DNA of 64,000 nucleotides from Aerococcus viridans (GCF_001543285.1 NZ_CP014164.1:992001-1056000); one strand, 5' to 3'. Counted from the first letter of the stretch, positions 20,462-29,686 are shown. Numbers and translations are program-made. Notes: generated by a model not told the origin, from the letters alone.

Positions 20462-20697
20462 CTATAAACCATTACCAACCATTACCATTTCCATTACTAC
20501 TTCAAAAATGGTAATGGTTTTTAGTTCTGGATTTTTAACGGCAGCTTTTACTATCTTCGTAGTATTTTCAATAAGAAAGATGTTATCGTAATCTACTACT
20601 ATTAGTTTATTGTCATCAATAGAAACAACCTCTATATATTGAAGTAGAAAGGCATAGACTTCAACTTCTGTTTGTGAATATAAAAAAAGTCAAAGGG
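20462..20697 (-). pseudogene. Unrecognised gene fragment
   Basis: On the minus strand a frame without a start codon reads about 75 residues (for example YAFLLQYIEVVSIDDNKLIV) to a stop at 20462-20464. A stop also lies just upstream, and the IS256-family end begins at about 20746. It looks like the 3' remnant of a gene broken during island assembly. I do not recognise the family; it does not resemble an integrase. Confidence 0.4.
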
Positions 20698-20745
20698 ATA
20701 TCCCTGATATATCGTTAATTGAGTTTTCAGATTGATGAATGAATC

Positions 20746-22061
20746 AAGTCCATAATCCTGTGTAAAATACTATACAATGTTTTACCGGTCTCTCATTGAT
20801 CAAACTTAATATATTTTCTTGTAGAACTGAGCCATTCGTCATGAAGGTCCATAAGGACAGCTCCAATTAATCGATTGGCAGACGTTCGGTTGGGAAAAAT
20901 CCGAATAATCTTTTCTCTTCTGCGGACTTCCTGGTTCAGTCGTTCAAGAAGGTTGGTGCTTTTTAGCCGATTGTGACCATTTCCGATAACCGTGTATTGA
21001 AAGGCATCTTCGAAGCCATTATCCAATGTTTCGCAAGCTTTTGTATATTTAGACTGGTCGATATATTCACCGATTAAGGCATTCTTAGCTGTTCGAGCGA
21101 GTTCAATATCCGTAAACTTAAAGATTGCTTTTACTGCTTCTCTAAACGGTTTTGAATTCTTTTTTGGAATGGAACTGAAGATGTTTCTTAAAAAATGGAC
21201 CTGGCATCTCTGCCAACTTGCGTTGGTAAATGACTTACGAATTGCAGACACTAGGCCTTTATGGGCATCAGAAATGATGAGTTCTGTCCCCTGTAGACCG
21301 CGTTCTTTTAAGTATTCAAAGAAGATGGACCATGTGTCATCACTTTCTTCATTTTGGATCATGAAGCCAATGATTTCACGATCACTACCTTCTGTTATCC
21401 CAATCGCAATATGGCAGCTTTTAGAAAGCACTCGATGGTCCTCACGGACTTTTATGTAGAGAACATCCGTCATCAGATAAGGATAACTCGTACCTGAGAG
21501 TGAACGGTTCTGCCATTCGTTGACCATCGGGTCTAACTGCTCAGTCAGGCTAGAAACAAAAGATTTCGATACCGATTTTCCACATAGCTCTTCAACAATC
21601 TTTGAAACTTTACGTGTCGAAACGCCTGAAACATACATCTCAAGCATTGAAGCGAGCAGTGCCTTTTCATTTCGCTGATAACGCTCAAACACCGTCGGTG
21701 AAAATTCACCATCACGTGTTCTAGGCACTTTTAACTCGAGTGTGCCCACACGAGTCGTAAAGTCTCGCTCATAATAGCCATTTCTTTGACTCTGACGACT
21801 TTCTGAACGTTCATAATCATCGGCTTGAATATATTCTGTTCGTTGATTTTCCATCAATTGGTTGAAAACAGTGGTCAAAATATTTTTAGAAACTTCATCT
21901 TTTACCGAATGTTCAATAATACTTTGAACCTCTTCGTTGTTCAGTGTAAAATGTACTTGGGTCATGTAACGTCCTCCTAGGTATGTTTTTGTGGTTAAAA
22001 ACATTGTACCGTAAAAGGGCTGTTACATGGCCTTTTATCTTTTACACAATTATATGGACTT
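20746..22061 (-). mobile_element. IS256-family insertion sequence
   Basis: Imperfect terminal inverted repeats (AAGTCCATAAT..TGTGTAAAA at 20746 onward, and its complement ending at 22061) enclose a single transposase gene. About 1.3 kb, the normal size. I could not see a clear 8-base target duplication, so one flank may have been rearranged. Confidence 0.8.
20793..21965 (-). CDS. IS256-family transposase
   Basis: A DDE transposase of about 390 residues. Acidic residues are in LMTDVLYIKV, IISDAHKGLVSAI and RLNQEVRRREKIIRIFPN, with CQVHFLRNI between the second D and the E as usual in this family. The start MTQVHFTL at 21965 is preferred over an upstream ATG at 22004, because GGAGG(ACG) lies directly before it. 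The frame is intact and could be active. Confidence 0.92.
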   Translation of the reverse strand: MTQVHFTLNNEEVQSIIEHSVKDEVSKNILTTVFNQLMENQRTEYIQADDYERSESRQSQRNGYYERDFTTRVGTLELKVPRTRDGEFSPTVFERYQRNEKALLASMLEMYVSGVSTRKVSKIVEELCGKSVSKSFVSSLTEQLDPMVNEWQNRSLSGTSYPYLMTDVLYIKVREDHRVLSKSCHIAIGITEGSDREIIGFMIQNEESDDTWSIFFEYLKERGLQGTELIISDAHKGLVSAIRKSFTNASWQRCQVHFLRNIFSSIPKKNSKPFREAVKAIFKFTDIELARTAKNALIGEYIDQSKYTKACETLDNGFEDAFQYTVIGNGHNRLKSTNLLERLNQEVRRREKIIRIFPNRTSANRLIGAVLMDLHDEWLSSTRKYIKFDQ

Positions 22062-22101
22062 TATCAATAGGTGTTTTTTTAATCTGTTTCTAATTTTCCG
22101 A

Positions 22102-22160
22102 TTGACATCCAAGTATATATAATTGTATATTTACATTATAGTTATTTAGATTACAATGTA
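22102..22160 (+). promoter_or_regulatory. Promoter and possible operator of the pxp operon
   Basis: TTGACA at 22102-22107 and TATATT at 22126-22131 (18-base spacer). Immediately downstream is a dyad, TACATT at 22132-22137 and AATGTA at 22155-22160. An IclR-family regulator gene closes the operon and is a natural candidate to bind it, but this is inference. Confidence 0.5.
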
Positions 22161-22176
22161 GTTATCAAGAAAGGTA

Positions 22177-22911
22177 GTGGACTATTTGGAAATTAAACAA
22201 TACACAGAAGACTCGTTAACATTACTATTTGGTGATGTGATAAGTCCCGATATTAATAAAAAAATAGTCAATTTAAGAAAATATATCGACAGCTTAAAAA
22301 TTAATGGAATAACAGAAATGATTATTTCATATACAAGATTGGTGATTTATTTTGATCCTTTAACATTAAATCAAAACATACTGATCGAAATCATTGAGCA
22401 GATTAATTTAGAAATAATCGATAATGAAGAATTCCCATATCGAGTTGTTGAAATCCCCGTTTGTTACGGTGGAGATTTTGGGCCGGATCTTTGGCGTTTT
22501 GAAGAAAAAGATCTAACAGTTGATGATGTGATTAAAAGACACACTGATAATGAATACTTAGTTTATATGTTAGGTTTTATGCCAGGGTTTGTTTATTTGG
22601 GTGGCTTAGATCCAGAAATTGCGATGGATCGATTAGAAACACCACGTACGCATATTGCGGCAGGCTCTGTCGGAATTGCTGGACAACAAACGGGTGTTTA
22701 CCCATATGATTCACCAGGTGGATGGAATCTAATTGGTCGTACACCGATTCAGCTTTATGATACACGTCGGGGTGAGGATACGATTTTATATAATGCTGGG
22801 GATCGTATTAAGTTTTATAGCATTTCAAATGAAGAATTTAATGAAATACAAAAACAAGTTGAAACAGGTACATATCAAGTTTCAGTCATATTGAAAGGTG
22901 TGAATGATTAA
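22177..22911 (+). CDS. pxpB: 5-oxoprolinase subunit PxpB (KipI/AHS1 family)
   Basis: A protein of about 240 residues of the allophanate-hydrolase subunit 1/KipI family. Typical segments are VVEIPVCYGGDFGPDL, YLVYMLGFMPGFVYLGGLD, and PRTHIAAGSVGIAGQQTGVYP followed by SPGGWNLIGRTP. In known PxpABC systems it works with PxpC and PxpA in ATP-dependent opening of 5-oxoproline to glutamate; the same domain is part of urea carboxylase. Starts GTG 22177 or TTG 22186 are both possible; AAAGG at 22170-22174 is better spaced for TTG. pxpC begins directly after its stop. Confidence 0.9.
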   Translation: MDYLEIKQYTEDSLTLLFGDVISPDINKKIVNLRKYIDSLKINGITEMIISYTRLVIYFDPLTLNQNILIEIIEQINLEIIDNEEFPYRVVEIPVCYGGDFGPDLWRFEEKDLTVDDVIKRHTDNEYLVYMLGFMPGFVYLGGLDPEIAMDRLETPRTHIAAGSVGIAGQQTGVYPYDSPGGWNLIGRTPIQLYDTRRGEDTILYNAGDRIKFYSISNEEFNEIQKQVETGTYQVSVILKGVND

Positions 22912-23904
22912 ATGGCATTTTACATACAAGAAGCAGGTATTTTATCCACCTTTCAAGATTTGGGCCGTTATGGTCATCAGTCGACAGGTATTTCACCAGC
23001 AGGCGTTTTAGATTACAAAAGTGCAATACTAGCAAACCAGTTAGTTGGCAATAACATTAATGAAGCGGTTATCGAAATGAATTTTACAGGAATTTCTTTT
23101 GATGTGATGAAGGATACGGTTATAAGTGTTGTCGGTGCTGAAATGCGTATCGATATAAATGGGCGACAATATACTGGTGGAAAAGCCATAAAACTCGCTA
23201 AAGGAGATCAGGTAAAATTTGGAAAAACTTTAAATGGTATCCGTTCATATTTAGCAGTTGCTGGAGGATTTCATCTAAAAAAAGAATTAGGTAGTTATTC
23301 GACTCACTTACGTACAGCAATGGGGGGTCATCAAGGTAGACCGCTTCAAAAGGGTGATTTGATAGCTTATAACGGAAAGAGTAATCATACATTTCCTTAC
23401 TATTCAAATGAAAAAGTAGGAGATACCAGAACGATACGAATTATTACAGGTCCTAATTATGATGACTTAACGATAGAAGCTAAAGAATCATTAACTAAAA
23501 CCCCTTATAAGATAACGCGGAGTAGTGATCGAATGGGTATCCGTTTAGAAGGAATAGCTTTAAAAACAACTGATGGCGTTCATGACATCCTCTCAGAACC
23601 AACCCAGCTTGGGAATATCCAAGTACCTAAAAATGGTCAACCGATTATTTTATTGAATGATCGACAGACCACAGGTGGATACAAGCGGATGGCTACCGTC
23701 GCAAAAATAGACTTACCTAAATTAGTACAAATACCACCAGAAGAAGAAATCTATTTTGAGTTAATCGAATTAGATGATGCAGTTTCACTATACAAAGATG
23801 AAATGAATAAATTATTGAACAATGACTATTTAAAGATTGATTCAGAACATAGTGATTACCGAAGAATTACTGCTGAAAAAGTTAAGACAATTTTAATGAG
23901 GTGA
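22912..23904 (+). CDS. pxpC: 5-oxoprolinase subunit PxpC (KipA/AHS2 family)
   Basis: A 330-residue biotin-dependent-carboxyltransferase-like protein (KipA/AHS2 domain). The family start is FYIQEAGILSTFQDLGRYG followed by GISPAGVLD; later come YLAVAGGF and the C-terminal NDRQTTGGYKRMATVAKIDL. Together with PxpB it forms the cyclophilin-like pair that in urea carboxylase makes the carboxyltransferase domain. Its ATG follows the pxpB stop with no gap, implying translational coupling. The biotin carrier gene comes 4 bases later. Confidence 0.9.
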   Translation: MAFYIQEAGILSTFQDLGRYGHQSTGISPAGVLDYKSAILANQLVGNNINEAVIEMNFTGISFDVMKDTVISVVGAEMRIDINGRQYTGGKAIKLAKGDQVKFGKTLNGIRSYLAVAGGFHLKKELGSYSTHLRTAMGGHQGRPLQKGDLIAYNGKSNHTFPYYSNEKVGDTRTIRIITGPNYDDLTIEAKESLTKTPYKITRSSDRMGIRLEGIALKTTDGVHDILSEPTQLGNIQVPKNGQPIILLNDRQTTGGYKRMATVAKIDLPKLVQIPPEEEIYFELIELDDAVSLYKDEMNKLLNNDYLKIDSEHSDYRRITAEKVKTILMR

Positions 23905-23908
23905 AAAT

Positions 23909-24343
23909 ATGAAAATGGATAATATAAAAGAATTAATCCAATTGATGAAAGATAATCATCTAAAAAGCTTAAAAGTAAAAGATGGGGATTTAGAAATTGA
24001 ATTAGAAGCTCATTCTAATTATTCAAATAAAGTGGTTGAATCGAGCAGTTCTCCAGAAACAAACTTAGAGAAAAGTGTGCCCAAAGATTCAAAACTAATT
24101 GAAATTCGTTCAACACAAATTGGAACTTTCTATACTCAGCCGGATGAAGATAGTACAGATACATTTGTTAAAGTAGGCGATAAAGTAACAAGCGGGGATC
24201 AAATTGGACTAATCGAAATTATGAAGTTATTTAATGAGGTTCGTGTAGACCATTCAGGAGTGATAGAGGAGATTTTAGTCACAAATGGTGAGCTGGTTGA
24301 GTACGATCAAGTATTGATGCTGCTTAGAACAGAGGAGGAGTAA
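23909..24343 (+). CDS. accB: Biotin carboxyl carrier protein of the pxp operon
   Basis: A 144-residue protein with an N-terminal AccB-type segment (DNIKELIQLMKDNHLKSLKV), a Ser/Glu linker, and a C-terminal biotinyl domain. The biotin-accepting lysine lies in IEIMKLFNEV; the usual Ala before Met is Ile. It is a paralogue of the fatty-acid accB at 50104 but more divergent in the biotin motif. Located between pxpC and a biotin carboxylase gene, it probably serves a carboxylation coupled to the Pxp proteins, and not malonyl-CoA synthesis. The symbol gives the family; the role is inferred. Confidence 0.88.
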   Translation: MKMDNIKELIQLMKDNHLKSLKVKDGDLEIELEAHSNYSNKVVESSSSPETNLEKSVPKDSKLIEIRSTQIGTFYTQPDEDSTDTFVKVGDKVTSGDQIGLIEIMKLFNEVRVDHSGVIEEILVTNGELVEYDQVLMLLRTEEE

Positions 24344-24345
24344 TT

Positions 24346-25701
24346 GTGCCAAAAGTTCTTGTCGCCAACCGAGGTGAAATTGCTGTCCGAATTATTAGAA
24401 CGCTAAAAGAGAAAAATATGAAAAGTGTGGCCATTTATAGTGTAGACGATAAAGACAGTTTACATGTTGCTTTAGCGGATGAAGCTTACTGTATTGGTCC
24501 AGCAAGTAGTTCGGAAAGTTATTTAAATATCGAACGGATTTTGTCCGCAGCTAAAATAAGCCAAGCAGATGCCATTCATCCGGGTTATGGTTTCTTAGCT
24601 GAAAATGAAACGTTTGTTCAACGATGTGAAGAAGAAGGCTTTAAATTTATTGGACCAAGCGGCAAATTAATTGGACTTATGGGGAATAAAGCAAAAGCTC
24701 GTGATACTGTTGGGAAAAATGGTTTACCGATTATACCAGGTAGCGAAGGCCCAATTAGAGATGCAAATGAAGGGTTAATCATTGCCAAAGAAATCGGTTA
24801 TCCAGTGGTGGTAAAAGCTGTTTCTGGAGGTGGCGGTAAAGGAATGCGCTTAATTGAATCTGAAAAAGAATTTAAGCGATTATTTCATGAAGCTCGAAAA
24901 GAGGCAATGAGTTCATTCAATGATAGTCGTGTTTATCTTGAGCGTTTTATTACTGATGCTCGCCATATTGAAGTACAGATTTTGGGAGATGGAAAAGGAC
25001 AAGCCGTTCATTTATTTGAAAGGGATTGTTCCATTCAAAATCATAATCAGAAAATTATAGAAGAAGCACCTGCAGTTATATTAGACGATTCTACAAGGAC
25101 TTATATCACAGAATTAACGGCTAAAGTAATGGCAAATTTACATTATGAGAGTGCTGGTACAGTTGAATATTTATATGTTGAAAAGGAAAAAGCTTTTTAT
25201 TTCATGGAAATGAATACACGAATCCAAGTAGAACATACTATTTCTGAGATGATTACTGGCATTGATATTGTGGAACAACAATTAGAAGTAGCCTTTAACG
25301 GACGCTTAACGGTTAATCAATCCGACATCCATATGAATGGTGTAGCAATCGAAGTTCGAATAAATGCTGAAAATCCTAGAAATAACTTTATGCCTTCACC
25401 AGGTAAAGTAGAATTACTGCACTTAAGTCAAGGGCATCATGTGCGAATAGATACACATTTATATCATGGATTTACAATATCACCACATTACGATGCGATG
25501 ATTGCGAAAATAATCACCTATGGCCATAATCGATCAGCCGCTATTTCAAAAATGAGACGTGTTCTTAGCGAAACAGTCATAGGACCAGTAGAAACAAATT
25601 TAGATTTTCAAGCATATATTATGGATCATCCTAAATATCAGGCGAATGATCTCAATATTCACTTTTTAAAAAATAATCACATTATTGAAGGAGGAGACTA
25701 A
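24346..25701 (+). CDS. accC: Biotin carboxylase of the pxp operon
   Basis: A 451-residue biotin carboxylase (ATP-grasp). It has the start VLVANRGEIAVRIIRT, the glycine-rich ATP loop SGGGGKGMRLIE, the catalytic stretch ERDCSIQNHNQKIIEEAPA (the usual HQK is NQK), and the metal/bicarbonate segment MEMNTRIQVEHT. Start is GTG 24346. It is clearly a second paralogue of accC at 51166. No AccA or AccD homologue lies nearby, so PxpB-PxpC could supply the acceptor-side domain. The stop overlaps the pxpA ATG (TAATG). Confidence 0.9.
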   Translation: MPKVLVANRGEIAVRIIRTLKEKNMKSVAIYSVDDKDSLHVALADEAYCIGPASSSESYLNIERILSAAKISQADAIHPGYGFLAENETFVQRCEEEGFKFIGPSGKLIGLMGNKAKARDTVGKNGLPIIPGSEGPIRDANEGLIIAKEIGYPVVVKAVSGGGGKGMRLIESEKEFKRLFHEARKEAMSSFNDSRVYLERFITDARHIEVQILGDGKGQAVHLFERDCSIQNHNQKIIEEAPAVILDDSTRTYITELTAKVMANLHYESAGTVEYLYVEKEKAFYFMEMNTRIQVEHTISEMITGIDIVEQQLEVAFNGRLTVNQSDIHMNGVAIEVRINAENPRNNFMPSPGKVELLHLSQGHHVRIDTHLYHGFTISPHYDAMIAKIITYGHNRSAAISKMRRVLSETVIGPVETNLDFQAYIMDHPKYQANDLNIHFLKNNHIIEGGD

Positions 25702-26459
25702 TGTATAAAGTTGATTTAAATGCTGATTTAGGCGAAAGCTATGGGAATTATACTATTGGAGATGATTCAGCAATTATTCCATTAATTTCTTCTGCTAATG
25801 TAGCTTGTGGTTTTCATGCTGGCGATCCGTTAGTTATGATGGATACACTTTTAAAAATAAAAGAAAGTGGCTCAACAGGTCTAGGAGCACATCCCAGTTA
25901 TCCAGATCGACAAGGGTTTGGACGTCGTTACATGGATATGTCGAAAGATGAAGTTCGAGCATTTCTATTATACCAATTAGCTGCAATAGACGGATTAGCA
26001 AAGACTGTTGGTTTAACGTTAAATCATGTTAAACCACATGGCGCACTTTACAACCAAACATTTAAAGATATTGAACTAGCTGAAACCATCGCCCAAACAG
26101 TGAAAGAATTTAATCCTAACTTAAAATTAGTAGGATTAGCGAATAACCACTTAGTCAAAGCAGGAGAAGCAATTGGTTTAAATATTGTACACGAAGTTTT
26201 TGCTGACAGAGCTTATGAATCTGACGGTACATTAGTTGATCGCCGTAAAGAAGGTGCCATGATAACCGATACTAAACATGCAGTTGAACGTGTTATTCGT
26301 ATGGTAAAAGAAGGAAAGGTAACCAGTATTGACGGTAAAGATATTTCCATCCAAGCAGATAGTATCTGTGTACATGGAGATGGAGAAAAAGCCCTTATTT
26401 TTGTTCGTGAAATTATAAAAGGATTAAAGGAAGATAATATTATGATTAACACATTTTAA
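25701..26459 (+). CDS. pxpA: 5-oxoprolinase subunit PxpA (LamB/YcsF family)
   Basis: A 252-residue protein with the hallmark start VDLNADLGESYGNY, then SANVACGFHAGDPLVM, GAHPSYPDRQGFGRR, and HVKPHGALYNQ, and the C-terminal SICVHGDGEKA. These carry the Asp/His residues of the YcsF deacetylase-like fold. In PxpABC it is required to convert 5-oxoproline to glutamate in the cytoplasm. It overlaps the preceding stop by one base, consistent with coupled expression. GGAGGAG precedes the start. Confidence 0.94.
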   Translation: MYKVDLNADLGESYGNYTIGDDSAIIPLISSANVACGFHAGDPLVMMDTLLKIKESGSTGLGAHPSYPDRQGFGRRYMDMSKDEVRAFLLYQLAAIDGLAKTVGLTLNHVKPHGALYNQTFKDIELAETIAQTVKEFNPNLKLVGLANNHLVKAGEAIGLNIVHEVFADRAYESDGTLVDRRKEGAMITDTKHAVERVIRMVKEGKVTSIDGKDISIQADSICVHGDGEKALIFVREIIKGLKEDNIMINTF

Positions 26460-26481
26460 AACTTGATTTGGAGGAACAAAA

Positions 26482-27714
26482 ATGAATAATGACAAAACAC
26501 TTTTAGAAACTGAAGCTGATAATAGAAAATTGAAAAGTAATCTATTAACAAGTATCTTTTTAATGATTACATCCGCAATTGGACCTGGATACTTAACTCA
26601 AACGGCAAATTTTACAGAGCAACTAGGTGCTAATTTTGCTTTTGCTATTATGTTAGCTATTGTAATTGCATTTGCAGCTCAAGTTAACGTATGGCGTGTA
26701 TTATCTGTAACTGGAATGTATGCACAAGATTTATCGAATAAAGTTTTACCTGGATTAGGATATGTTGTTAGTTTCTTTATTGTATTAGGTGGATTAGCAT
26801 TTAATATTGGTAACGTAGGTGGATCAGGTTTAGGTTTAAATGCTATTTTCGGTATAGACTACACAATTGGTGCTGTTATAACAGGAATTATTGCTATACT
26901 TATTTTTATCTCAAAAAACGGACAATCTTTAGTTGATCAATTTATTAAAATCCTTGGTGTAGTAATGCTAATATTAGCGCTATATGTAGCGGTTGTTACA
27001 AAACCACCAGTAGGAGAAGCATTGCAAAGTATGATTAGACCTCAAAATATTGAAAGTCTGATTTTACCTATAATTACATTAGTTGGAGGTACAGTTGGTG
27101 GGTATATTTCATTCTCTGGTGGTCATAAATTAATTGATGCAGGAATTACGGGTGTTAAAAATGCAAAAATTGCTTCGAATTCTGCAACATTTGCTATTTT
27201 AGGTTCTGGTGTAATGCGTTTGTTACTATTCTTTGTGTTTTTAGGTGTTGTTTCATCAGGCGTTGGATTAGATCCTAGTAACCCAGCAGCGTCAGGATTT
27301 GAAATTGCCTTAGGTCGTCCAGGTGAAATTATTTTTGGGATCATTCTTTTTTCTGCAGGAATTTCTTCAGTAATTGGTGCGGCTTATACAAGTGCATCAT
27401 TCTTGAAAACATTTCATCCGTTATTAGAAAAATATAATAACTTAGTTATTATAGGTTTTATAGTGTTTTCAACAATAGTATATGCCTTTATTGGACAACC
27501 CGTTATGTTATTAATTTTAGCCGGATCATTAAATGGCTTAATTTTACCTCTCACTTTAGGTACAATACTAATAGGAGCTAACCGAAAAAATATCGTAGGG
27601 GATGATTACAAACATCCTATATGGTTAACTGTGTTAGGTGTTATTGCAGCTGTTGCTACATTATACTTAGGAATTCAGTCATTAAGTGGTATAACAGCTC
27701 TGTGGCAAGGTTAA
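26482..27714 (+). CDS. NRAMP-fold transporter without metal motif (YcsG-like)
   Basis: A 410-residue membrane protein with about 11 hydrophobic segments, related to the NRAMP/MntH family. The family's first-helix metal motif DPGN is replaced by GPGY (SAIGPGYLTQ), and the sixth-helix MPH-type motif is replaced by a glycine-serine segment (VGGYISFSGGHKL). It is therefore unlikely to be a Mn/Fe transporter. Homologues next to PxpA/KipI genes (YcsG of Bacillus) are the closest context. Import of 5-oxoproline or a similar organic acid is my inference. It sits 22 bases after pxpA with its own GGAGG. Confidence 0.85.
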   Translation: MNNDKTLLETEADNRKLKSNLLTSIFLMITSAIGPGYLTQTANFTEQLGANFAFAIMLAIVIAFAAQVNVWRVLSVTGMYAQDLSNKVLPGLGYVVSFFIVLGGLAFNIGNVGGSGLGLNAIFGIDYTIGAVITGIIAILIFISKNGQSLVDQFIKILGVVMLILALYVAVVTKPPVGEALQSMIRPQNIESLILPIITLVGGTVGGYISFSGGHKLIDAGITGVKNAKIASNSATFAILGSGVMRLLLFFVFLGVVSSGVGLDPSNPAASGFEIALGRPGEIIFGIILFSAGISSVIGAAYTSASFLKTFHPLLEKYNNLVIIGFIVFSTIVYAFIGQPVMLLILAGSLNGLILPLTLGTILIGANRKNIVGDDYKHPIWLTVLGVIAAVATLYLGIQSLSGITALWQG

Positions 27715-27740
27715 TTTAGCAAGAGTAAAGAGGGATAAAA

Positions 27741-28511
27741 GTGTCTGGAAGTTATAAAATTATACAATCATTAGCAAGAGCATTTTTAATTATTGATTGT
27801 TTTACAGAAGAAGTAAAAGAATTGACATTAAATGAAATTAGTGAAAAAGTTGATTTAAATATTAATACGACACGTGGATTGGTTCAAACTATGCTGCACT
27901 ATAATTATTTATCTTACGACTTACAAGATAAACATTATCGATTAGGGTCAAACTTTTTAGAAAAAGTTGAGATAGCACAGTATGATTATACGGAAAAAAT
28001 TATTGAAATGATTCGTGGTGATTTACAGCGTATAGCAGATCAGTATTTTGTTTCTACTCGATTTCATAGTGTTGAAAATTTGAGTATTACCACTTTAATT
28101 GAACGTAAACCTAGTCGTTCGCGTTATATGCTCAGCATTCATAACCAAACAGATTTTCCACTAACGGCGTCCGCTTCTGGAAAGTTAATTCTAGCGCATT
28201 TATCCGAAACCCATTTAAATCAAGTTTTAAGTAAGGTACGATGGGAAAAATATGGACAAGGTACAATTACAGATCCCAATATTTTAAAAAAACAACTAAA
28301 GGATGTTACAAAAAATAATGTTTCAATTGAACGAGATGAGCTTGGAGATGGCTATGCTAGTATTGCTGTTCCAATTTTTAGGGACGAACAGTTGGTTTAT
28401 ACAATCTCCGTTGTTTCAACAACTCAGTTAATTAATGATTCATATGATGCATTAATTCAGGAGTTAAGAGACATTCAAGAAACCATTCATAAACTAGCTG
28501 AATTTCAATGA
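27741..28511 (+). CDS. IclR-family transcriptional regulator
   Basis: A 256-residue regulator. Residues 5-70 form a winged helix (SLARAFLIIDCF, LTLNEISEKVDLNINTTRGLV) and the remainder the IclR effector domain, ending with DELGDGYASIAVPIF and a last helical segment. It corresponds in position to kipR of the Bacillus kip operon. It closes the pxp operon and may control it through the dyad at 22132-22160. Start is GTG 27741 with an upstream AGAGGG site. A terminator follows at 28547-28578. Confidence 0.88.
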   Translation: MSGSYKIIQSLARAFLIIDCFTEEVKELTLNEISEKVDLNINTTRGLVQTMLHYNYLSYDLQDKHYRLGSNFLEKVEIAQYDYTEKIIEMIRGDLQRIADQYFVSTRFHSVENLSITTLIERKPSRSRYMLSIHNQTDFPLTASASGKLILAHLSETHLNQVLSKVRWEKYGQGTITDPNILKKQLKDVTKNNVSIERDELGDGYASIAVPIFRDEQLVYTISVVSTTQLINDSYDALIQELRDIQETIHKLAEFQ

Positions 28512-28546
28512 TAACATTTATTTCATATCAGTTGTAACGCCAAACT

Positions 28547-28578
28547 AAAACATTCCTTTAATAGGAGTGTTTTTTTGA
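28547..28578 (+). terminator. Terminator of the pxp operon
   Basis: The arms AAACATTCCT and AGGAGTGTTT (with one G-T) are followed by a T-run. Confidence 0.85.
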
Positions 28579-28654
28579 GTTCTCTTTTTGAAATCAGCGT
28601 AAAATATGCTATCTTTTATCAAGAAGGTATATTACAAAGAAAGATGTGAAGTCG

Positions 28655-29686
28655 ATGTTTCAAAAAGAACAAACACTGAATTTTTTAGAAGAATTACTAA
28701 TTATTAATAGCCCAACTGGCTATACAAAAGATGCAATTGATTTTTTAAGAGAATCAATTGAAGAGCTAGGATTCAAAACTACAACTACACCAAAAGGAAA
28801 CTTAATGGTAAAAGTTGAAGGACAAGATTCAACTATCACACGTGGATTAAGTGCTCACGTAGATACACTAGGATTAATGGTTCGTTCGATTAATGCTGAT
28901 GGGACACTTGCCTTAACAAAGTTAGGTGGACCATTAACTCCAACTCTTGATGGTGAATATTGTGAAATCATTACTCGAGATGGTCAATTATATACTGGAA
29001 CTATTCTATCTAAATCACCATCTATTCATGTTTTTAAAGATGCGGCAACTAAAGATCGTGACATTGATAGTTTAATGGTTAAGATTGACGAACGTGTCGA
29101 AAGTAAAGAAGATGTTCAAAAACTTGGAATTCAAAATGGTGATATTATTGCATACGAACCAAAAGTTATGATTACAGAATCTGGTTTTATTAAATCACGC
29201 TTCTTAGATGATAAAGCGTCAGTATCGGTCTTGGTATCTATTTTAACTTGGATAAAAGAAAACAATGTGACACCAACGACTAACTTAACGTTCATTTTTA
29301 GTACATATGAAGAAGTAGGACATGGTGCAGCTTGGATTCCAGAAAACATTACAGAGCTTCTAGCTGTTGACATGGGATGTATCGGTGATGATTTAGATTG
29401 TGATGAATATGACGTTTCAATCTGTGTGAAAGATTCATCTGGACCTTATGATTATGATTTAACGACTAAATTAGCTAACTATGCTAAACAAAAAGAGCTA
29501 AATTATGCTTTAGATATTTATCCAATGTATGGTAGTGATGCTTCTGCAGCTTTAGGTGGGGGAGCAAATATTCGTGCTGCTTTAATTGGACCAGGTGTAT
29601 CAAGTAGTCACGGTATGGAAAGAACACACGTGGATGCACTAGAAAATACATTTAAATTAATTCAAGGATATGTTTCATCGTTTTAA
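28655..29686 (+). CDS. M42 family metallopeptidase
   Basis: A cytoplasmic dinuclear metal aminopeptidase of about 343 residues (glutamyl-aminopeptidase/FrvX type). Metal ligands are visible in order: SAHVDTLGL, FLDDKASVSVL, the catalytic and ligand glutamates in TYEEVGHGA, AVDMGC, and a final histidine in SSSHGMERTH. ATG 28655 is preferred over GTG 28646 for spacing. It has its own short leader after the pxp terminator. Release of N-terminal residues from peptides could supply glutamate or pyroglutamate, but the link to pxp is only positional. Confidence 0.9.
   Translation: MFQKEQTLNFLEELLIINSPTGYTKDAIDFLRESIEELGFKTTTTPKGNLMVKVEGQDSTITRGLSAHVDTLGLMVRSINADGTLALTKLGGPLTPTLDGEYCEIITRDGQLYTGTILSKSPSIHVFKDAATKDRDIDSLMVKIDERVESKEDVQKLGIQNGDIIAYEPKVMITESGFIKSRFLDDKASVSVLVSILTWIKENNVTPTTNLTFIFSTYEEVGHGAAWIPENITELLAVDMGCIGDDLDCDEYDVSICVKDSSGPYDYDLTTKLANYAKQKELNYALDIYPMYGSDASAALGGGANIRAALIGPGVSSSHGMERTHVDALENTFKLIQGYVSSF

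Noticed and set aside
20018..20745. Search for an integrase gene next to the tmRNA attachment site
   Set aside because: Neither strand shows a tyrosine or serine recombinase; the only frame is an unrecognised fragment on the minus strand.
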